In this document: piece after piece, positions 56,743 to 64,000 of the stretch
How the letters are laid out: each line of letters starts with the position of its first letter
How positions within the stretch are numbered: the first letter of the stretch is position 1
Source of the DNA: Artocarpus heterophyllus
Lineage: Eukaryota; Streptophyta; Magnoliopsida; Rosales; Moraceae
Reading direction: 5' to 3'
Assembly (NCBI GenBank): GCA_025403435.1
Contig: CM046351.1
Location: forward strand, 25,571,730-25,635,729
DNA length: 64,000 bases
Notes under the pieces: generated by a model
Databases searched by the model: none
What the model was told of the DNA's origin: nothing
The model's input: only the letters and a program-made list of their open reading frames with translations
Made by a program: the position numbers and the translations under genes

Positions 56743-58332
56743 ATGAATGTACAAGCCCGTGGTGGTTACGAATATTTCGTCACATTTATTGACGATTATT
56801 CAAGGTATGGTTACATATACCTAATGCAAAGGAAATCTGAAAATTTTGGAAAGTTCAAAGAATTCCAAGCGGAAGCTGAAAAGCAATTAGGAAAGACGGT
56901 GAAGAGTCTTCGATCTAATCGAGGAGGAGAATACCTTGATACTGAATTCAAGGATTATATGATAGAACATGGTATTCTATCACAACTCACCGCACCTGGA
57001 ACACCACAACAAAATGGTGTTGCAGAGAGAAGAAATAGAACGTTGCTTGATATGGTGAGATCCATGCTTAGCTACTCATCATTACCCACTTCATTTTGGG
57101 GATATGCACTACAAACTGCAGTATATCTTCTAAACATAGTTCCATCTAAGTCTATCTCAAAAACACCTCTAGAGTTATGGAATGGTCGCAAACCTAGTAT
57201 GCGACATATCCGTATATGGGGGTGTCCAGCACATGTGCTGAAAGGTAAGACTGGGAAGTTGGAACCACGTTCTGAAGTATGCTTATTTGTGGGATACCCA
57301 AAGGGAACGAGGGGAGGTTTGTTTTATAGTCTACAGGATAAGAAAGTATTTGTATCGACAAATGCCACTTTTCTCGAGAATGATTATATGACAAACTATA
57401 AACCTCGTAGCAAAATTGTACTTGAAGAGTTACTTTCTGATCAGATCAGACCGCAACCGACAACTGTTGTCGAAGGACAAAATGAGGAGGCCACATCTTC
57501 CTATCAGAATGTCATACCACCTCGACGTAGTGGGAGGGTTGTGAGACCACCTGCTCGCTACAGGGAACTTGGAGAAGCAAATGTTGCTATCTCTGATAAT
57601 GGTGAAGATGATCCATTGACATATCGTGATGCAATGGAAGGTTCTGAGAAGGAAAAATGGCTGGAGGCTATGAACCTTGAAATGGAGTCCATGTACTCCA
57701 ATTCAGTCTGGGATCTTGTAGACCTACCTGAAGGGATAAAACCCATAGAGTGCAAATGGATTTACAAGAAGAAAAGAGGAGTGGATGGGAAAGTTGAGAC
57801 TTTCAAAGCTAGGCTTGTGGCAAAGGGTTATACCCAAAAGGAGGGAGTTGACTATGAAGAAACTTTCTCGCCTGTAGCTATGCTTAAATCCATTCGGATT
57901 CTTTTATCCATTGCTACTTGTCTTGATTATGGGATATGGCAAATGGATGTCAAGACTGCCTTTTTGAATGGCTATCTTGAGGAAAGCATCTATATGGTGC
58001 AACCAGAAGGGTTTGTAGTTAAAGGTCAAGAGCAAAAGGTTTGCAAGTTGCAGAGGTCCATCTATGGACTCAAGCAAGCTTCAAGATCTTGGAACTTGAG
58101 ATTTGATGAAGCGATCAAATCTTATGGTTTCGATCAAAATATTGATGAACCTTGTGTTTACAAGTACATCAAAGAAAAGAAGGTGGTCTTCTTGGTTCTT
58201 TATGTAGATGATATCCTACTCATTGGGAATGATGTAGCAGTATTATCTGATGTAAAGAAATGGCTCGCCAGCAATTTCCAAATGAAAGATTTAGGAGAAG
58301 CAAGTTATGTTCTTAGAATCCAACTCATATGA
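56743..58332 (+). pseudogene. Element E integrase core and reverse transcriptase
   Basis: 529 open codons. [20 protein letters not shown] follows the first catalytic Asp, which sits upstream of the frameshift. The second catalytic position is Asn59 in LRSNRGGEY, where Asp is required; Glu95 in [10 protein letters not shown] is kept. Then [63 protein letters not shown] and the RT site YVDD at 487-490. It ends in a TGA at 58330-58332 that one CpG C-to-T change at an Arg-type codon would explain. Confidence 0.9.
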
Positions 58333-58350
58333 GATCGCAAGAACAAACTG

Positions 58351-58749
58351 TTGGCGCTGTCTCAAGCATCGTATATCGATAAGGTGCTTATTAGATTTTC
58401 GATGCAAAACTCCAAGAAAGGTAATTTGCCTACACGTCATGGAGTTTATCTTTCAAAAGAGCAGTGTCCTAAGACACCTCAAGAGGAAGAAAATATGAGA
58501 CGGGTACCCTATGCATCTACAGTAGGAAGTCTAATGTATGCCATGTTGTGTACAAGACCTGACATTTGCTATGCGGTGGGTATAGTCAGTCGGTATCAAT
58601 CCAACCCAGGATTAGATCATTGGGTAACGGTTAAACATATTCTCAAGTATCTTAGGAGAACGAGAAACTATATGCTAGTTTATTCTGGTGAGAATTTGAT
58701 TCCCATTGGATACACTGATTCTGATTTTCAATCAGGCAAAGAGCTTTGA
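58351..58749 (+). pseudogene. Element E RT end; RNase H deleted
   Basis: In frame with the upstream RT. Contains VPYASTVGSLMYAMLCTRPDICYAV, HWVTVKHILKYLRR and the first RNase H Asp in IGYTDSDFQ, then stops after a few codons. Only ~50 bp of non-coding sequence remain before the purine tract, so almost the whole RNase H domain is deleted. Confidence 0.88.
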
Positions 58750-58800
58750 GGGACACTTGGAAGGCTTAGGTCTTAGAGACATGTCTCACCTGCTTTAGGG

Positions 58801-58812
58801 CAAGTGGGAGAT
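58801..58812 (+). other. Element E polypurine tract
   Basis: CAAGTGGGAGAT immediately precedes TGTTGGG of the 3' LTR. Confidence 0.88.
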
Positions 58813-61021
58813 TGTTGGGTTTGGTGCCCTAAAAGCTGTGACATTGTACATGTTGTTAATAAATAAATAAAATGACATTTATTATTATTTTGGTTGATTA
58901 TATGTATTATGAATACATTTATAAACATCAAGAAAATTTCATGATTATTTATGTGACTATAAATTTAGCATATAAGTGTTATTTGCTTGGGGATAAAATT
59001 TATAGATAATAATCTAAATAGTCCGTAATAATTAATTAAAGTTTGGGATCTTTAATTAAAAATTACAAGTACGGTCCAATCTCATCTAAAATGAAATAGT
59101 CATTATCCGGACTATTAATGTAGAGACATTGGGTTGGATGTACTTTATATAATGAGATTATATAGGACTGGACCAGATAAATTATGAATCTCTAATAATC
59201 ATCCGTTACAAATAGAGTATTCAAATTTATCACTATGATGATCATATATTTGACAGTCTTAATCCTGAGTATTTATTAGACTCCTATTTATTACATTATG
59301 TTTTTTGACTTGCATGGTAAGATTTGTCTAAGCACAGATTATAACTTAGCATCTTGGAAACATAAAGTAATAAATGGCTGGGAATAATATTATACAGATA
59401 TGGAATCCATTCCTTCCCTATGGAAGTTAGAAAAATAGTTCTCTTGAGTGATAATTCAAGGTTTGAACAATAGAGCGCTCGTTCATAATAAGATTATGAA
59501 TTAATTGTTCATTAGAGAATTATTGGAACTCAAGGATAAAGATGTAATAAGAGAGGTGAACGGAAATTGAACCTAGCTCTTATTATGAACTATTTATGGA
59601 GGACTGACTTATATGTAATGATTATATCAATGGACTACTCGTTAATTTTCTTTGAGTAATTTCACTATAATCTCAAGAGTTCAGTTTCAGTTTTTTAGTG
59701 GAGTAACACTGAAACTAATAAATTTGGCACATTAATTAAAGAGTTTGATTAAATGTCAAATTTATTGGAGCTTGGGTTATAGGTCCATAGGTCCCCAATA
59801 CCACCTCTGTAACACTATATTGGATTTTTGCATAGAATGAATTATACATGTTTAATTCAGAATTTTTGAATTCTGAATTAATTTTTCACACTTGAATTAT
59901 TAACGTGACACAGAAAAATGTTTTCTGTGACACATAATGTAATGTGATAAATGTTATCACATTTAACTGAGCATTAGTTAATTAATTGATCATTGTTAAA
60001 ATCCATTCTTAAATAAATGTGATTTATTTTTTAATCGAGTTTTATATATATATATATATATGGTTTTGAACCAAATCTTTTTATATATATATATAAGTTT
60101 TTTATAATATATTAATATATATATATATATTAATATAATATTAAAAAAAAAAAAGGAGGGAAAGCCGTGAATCAGATTCACAGTTTCCACACTTACACTA
60201 TATATATATATATATATATATTAATATAATATTATAAAAAAAAAAGGGAGGGAAAGCCGTGAATCAGATTCACGGTTTCCACACTTACTCTATATATATA
60301 TATATATATATAAGTTTTTATAATATATTAATATATATATTAATATTTAAAAAAAAAAAAAAAGGGGAAAGCCGTGAAACTGTTTCACGCTTTTCCCACA
60401 CAACACACACACACATATATATATATATATATTGACCGAATTTGATTCGGTCAAAAGCAAAAAAAAAAAAAAAAAAAAAAAGGCAAAGAAGGTAAGTTGC
60501 TTCCTTTTATATATACATATGCATGTGTGCGTTGACCGAAAGAAAAATAATTCGGGTAACAGGAAACAAACGAAAAAGAAAAGAAGAAAAAGGAAAGGGA
60601 AAAAAAGGGGGAAGAAAAATTACTAATAGCTCAGTTATAAAAAGGGAGAGATAACAGTTATCTCAGTAATTTTTATTCACATAATTTTTAGAGAGAAAAA
60701 CTGAGAGTTCTTCTCTAAAGAAAAAGGTCTGCTATCTCATGTGTTGAGTACATAGCAGATTCAGAAAAGTGTGAGGATAATTCATTCTTGCAGTTTGACG
60801 CCCACTCGTCTTTCCATTGGTGTGGAGGCCTGGTTTGGAAGATCGTGGTGTCAAAGAAGAAAGCTAGGATACCCTGATAGTCTTCAAAAGGTTAGTAAAA
60901 AATTCCTAAAGCTTTCTGTAATTAAAATTATATATCTATTCCCGATGAACAAAGTTTTCAGAAAATTTTTGTTTGTCAACGATCTGTTCCTTCCGCTGCA
61001 TTTCATGTTTTAATTCCAACA
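58813..61021 (+). repeat. Element E 3' LTR
   Basis: 2209 bp, almost identical to 51406-53604. Most length differences are in TA and A tracts. TATA box at 60636. Confidence 0.93.
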
Positions 61022-61127
61022 AAAAAACCCTAGCTTGCTTCTCAACTTTTTATGCTAGTCAGCAGTTTCTAGAAGAACTTTTTAAAAACACTATTTATCA
61101 AACACCCTTTATCAAACACCCTAAACT

Positions 61128-62870
61128 GCTATAAATAGTTACAGAAACTAAAAGCAGCCTCCAAAAGTAGTGCCAAATAGGCCCTCTCTCTTTTATTTTT
61201 ATTTTTATTTTTGGCTTTTCTATTGTTATGTTATTTTGTCGTAATAAAATAAATTTTCTTTTTTCAAATGTCATTGTTTATTTTATAATTTTATTCTTTA
61301 TATGCTTCTCCAAATACATCTTTTTTCTTTGCTTGCTCCAATTAAATTATATAGTATTTCACCAACTGCCCAAACAACAATTTTTTTAATCAAATGTGTC
61401 TAGTTTAAGAAGTTTCTCACACCATTCTCTCAACTATTAGTTTCTAATAAATACATCTTATTTGTTCATGGTGAGGTAAATTTGAAATCCGTTTTTTCTT
61501 TCCTATTTTACTCCTATTAAAATAATTTCTCTTATATGTGCATGTGTTTAATTTTTTTTGTTTCTCTAATTTTCATTTTGCCAAAAACTCTTCTACAATT
61601 GTAATCTTTTTTGTATGTACTTATTTTCTGCTTGGATTTTTTTTTTCCATGTAATCCTTACTACTCTAAAGTGATACTCATAAATATGTTAGTCTTAACT
61701 ACGTATTAACTAAGAACTGATAAGACTGTAAAAGTGTACATTTTACAAGGCTTAAATCATTTATTTATGCTTTTATTTCTCATTAAATCCTCTAATTAAG
61801 AGCATTCTTGTGTTAATTGGTATTTTTTATCTTGGTGTGAAAATGAGTTTAAAAATATGTTTTTAATGTGTTTTTATGTATAATAATATTTTTGGTAATT
61901 TTAGAGTCGGTTTGGTAAGTTAAATAAGTGTTTAGCTTGTAAATAATCAAAATTATAAAATTAATATTGTGTGATTTTATTTTGAGTCTAAAGTATTTGT
62001 AAATAAGTTTTAAGTCTGCAAATATATTCTATTATATTTTAGTAATTTCTAAAAATATTTTCAAGTCTTAAAAATCATATTTGTGTCAAAATAAAAGAGA
62101 CTAAGGTTTTGTAGAAGCATGTAATTATTTTTATGTTTTATTGTAAAATAAACATATTTTAATAGTTATTGCAATATTTTGTTTATAAAATAATTAATTT
62201 TAGTGTATTTATGAATTTTAGATTTAAAATCCGAAGTAAAAAGGGCAAAAATGACAACAAATACAAATAGTACCTATAGTAGCGTTGCGTCAGCATGACA
62301 TTATAAAAAAATAAAATATATCTAATCAGTTGAATCAATGTGATTCAAGGGGCGCTGATTAGAAAAAAAATAATAAAAATAAAAATAAATTAATAAAATA
62401 TAATAAAAATATTAATAAAAAAATAAATGAATAGTGAAAATTTTCACTACGAAAGCTAGCTTCCCCCTTTGAATTCAGACATCCCTCAGACGGCCATTTA
62501 GCCTCTTTCTTTGTTTCTTTAGTAGTTTTTCTTAACTGCTGAGCCTTTGTACTTCTTTCAGGAGGAGGCATTGTTAGGGTTCTCCTCTGATTCTAGTAAA
62601 AATAATAAAATAATATCTAAAATAGTGTAGAGAGTTTGGTAAGGCAAAAAAAAAATCTTGTATGTATAATACTTTGGTATGGATTTTATTTCTATATTTC
62701 TATTGTAATGCTTATATTTTTGTAGAATAAATTATATTTATAAGTTTTAATAATTATTGTTAGTGCTGTCATGCTGCCAATTTTTGCCTAAATTCAGTCA
62801 TACTTTCTTTATGTAATTTAATTATGTTGCATAATTAATATTAATAATACCAAAATCATGCTCATTTATT
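61128..62870. other. Intergenic, nothing recognised
   Basis: AT-rich. A frame on the minus strand at 62359-62571 (70 codons, Lys-rich start, Phe/Leu-rich end) shows no family signature. Confidence 0.5.
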
Positions 62871-64000
62871 AAGTTAAGTTTTTGCTGCATTATAGACATG
62901 GACTAGCATGGTAAATGCTTGGTAATGCTTGATTTATTATCGACATAGGATGGTATAGTGTATTCTTAAACCATTTAAAAAGACGAGATGCAGCTGAAAT
63001 TAACATAATAATTTATTCTATTAAAATATATTAATTTTGATTTGTTATTAACTTTTCTATCTTAAAATTATGTTAATTATAATTATAGTGATAGTAGTTA
63101 TAATTTTTATAATTAATGCACCTAATCATTAGTTATAGATAATTATTTTGTTATTTTTTATAAGAAGACCCTTACTGCATTATGGCTTGCTATATTATCG
63201 CTCTTGGTTGACTTATAAAATTAGTAAAAGTGCCTACAATTAATGAAAAAGATATAATAAATCAAATGCTTTAGATGATTATTATTTAGAGTTAAAATTT
63301 CATATCAATTACAAAACATACAAGGGATTTTAAAAGCTTTTTCGTTTTCATTTTATGTTTTGAATTTTGAATTTTGAATTTTGAATTAAAAAATTACAAA
63401 AATATTTATTTTATTTTAAACTTTGTTTTAAAAAACCACTTGCCTTCTTGAACGTTTATTTTTAACAATCTCCCGAGTTTTTCAAAATAGATATTTTTGT
63501 GATTTTTTTAATTCAAAATTTAAAACGGTGAAAGTTTGAGAATCCCTTGTATGTTTCGTAACTGATATGAAATTTTAACTCTAAATAATTATTATCTAAA
63601 GCATTTGATTTATTATTTCTTTTCTCGTTAATTGCAAGCACTTTTACTAATTTTATAAGTCAACCGAGAGCGACAATATAACAAGCCATAATGCAGTAAG
63701 GGTCTTTCTATAAAAAAATAGCAAAATAATCATCTCTCACTAATGATTAGGTATACTAATTATGAAAATTATAAGCGTTGCCACTACAATTGTAATTAAC
63801 ATAATTTTAAGATAGAAAAGGTAATAACAAATCAAAATTAATATATTTTAATGGGATAAATTATTGCGTTAATTTCGACAGCACCTTATCTTATTAAATG
63901 GTTTAAGAATACGCTATGTCATCCTCTGTTGACAATAAATCAAGCATTGCCAAGCATTTACTATACCAATCTATGTCTATAATGCAATAAAAACTCAAGT
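62871..64000. repeat. Long inverted repeat (~545 bp arms, short centre), continues past the window
   Basis: The left arm 62871-~63414 matches the reverse complement of ~63457-64000 with almost no indels: paired positions sum to ~126,871 at both ends (GCATTATAGACAT at 62887 with 63973-63985; ACATACAAGGG at 63316 with 63544-63554). The central ~40-70 bp do not pair. The right arm is still matching at the window edge, so the outer ends and any target duplication are unseen. Candidate foldback or long-TIR transposon; RNA from it would form a long hairpin. Confidence 0.85.
63358..63387 (+). repeat. Tandem GAATTTT repeat
   Basis: Four copies of a 7 bp unit (GAATTTT) inside the left arm of the inverted repeat. 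The right arm has only a single corresponding stretch, so this expanded after the arms formed. Confidence 0.8.

Larger units (their letters stand above)
51406..61021 (+). mobile_element. Copia element E: very young by LTR identity, yet defective
   Basis: LTRs of ~2.2 kb start TGTTGGGTTTGGTGCCC and end TTTAATTCCAACA. The target duplication is AAAAA (51401-51405, 61022-61026), which being homopolymeric is only moderately convincing. Around 12 substitutions separate the LTRs, plus microsatellite length changes (~0.5%). It has a near-perfect tRNA-Met primer site and a CAAGTGGGAGAT purine tract. The interior has several stops, one frameshift, an Asp-to-Asn change in the integrase active site, and no RNase H. 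Confidence 0.92.
51377..61127. mobile_element. MITE split by element E
   Basis: Left part 51377-51405 begins TAAGGTTAGTTTGATAATG. The right part 61022-~61127 ends ..TTTATCAAACACCCTTTA, whose reverse complement starts AGGGTGTTTGATAAA. Joined without E they would form a ~135 bp element with TAA-type flanks, as in PIF-related MITEs. The right terminus TATCAAACACCCT occurs twice in tandem. Confidence 0.5.

Overview
The window is nuclear DNA of a flowering plant, probably a eudicot: AT-rich, with no bacterial-type operons, many short AT-rich MITEs, and long LTR retrotransposons primed by initiator Met tRNA. I find no intact host protein gene, tRNA or rRNA. Nearly all coding sequence is decayed Ty1-copia gag-pol, so this reads as a repeat-rich intergenic block.  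LAYOUT. 1-10.5 kb: intergenic DNA carrying a Tourist/PIF-like MITE family with a duplicated internal motif, a 1.1 kb element with ~200 bp terminal inverted repeats (4878-5984), an Ac/Ds-like hAT element with 8 bp target duplications (6000-6824) and a second probable hAT relic (8774-9234). 10550-17514: copia element A (minus; 5 bp target duplication CAAAT). 17.5-20.4 kb: intergenic, with one unrecognised gene-like fragment. 20398-25244: copia element B (minus), whose LTRs end TA..CA instead of TG..CA. 25955-43698: copia element C (plus), the oldest, opened by two nested insertions: copia element D (28714-36042) inside its pol linker, and a long LTR-type unit (36962-42641) inside its RT/RNase H region, which itself contains another LTR-type unit (37012-39813). 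45664-48723: second copy of the 3 kb LTR-type family. 49318-51266: old solo LTR related to D. 51406-61021: copia element E (plus), very young by LTR identity, inserted into a MITE. 62871-64000: a ~1.13 kb near-symmetrical inverted repeat running off the window.  HOW PARTS RELATE. None of the five copia elements can act alone: each has stops, frameshifts or lost domains. B and E nevertheless have nearly identical LTRs, which suggests that defective copies were mobilised by proteins from elsewhere. Many internal stops are TAA/TAG/TGA where a single C-to-T or G-to-A change explains the loss, as expected from decay of methylated cytosine. Approximate hand-counted LTR divergence orders the insertions C (~8%), A (~5%), D (~2%), B (~1.5%), E (~0.5%), consistent with the nesting.  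MOST INTERESTING SIGNALS. (1) The 5' leaders of D and E carry the same ordered series of four large stem-loops ~150 nt upstream of gag, although their sequences differ: a candidate conserved RNA structure. (2) A palindromic TTCGGC-AG-GCCGAA module occurs in clusters only inside D (U3 and leader) and inside both copies of the unrelated 3 kb LTR family, as if shared between families. (3) U3 regions of D, E and the D-related solo LTR each hold a different palindrome array upstream of the TATA box. (4) D is a rearranged locus in which host-element flank plus LTR is duplicated.
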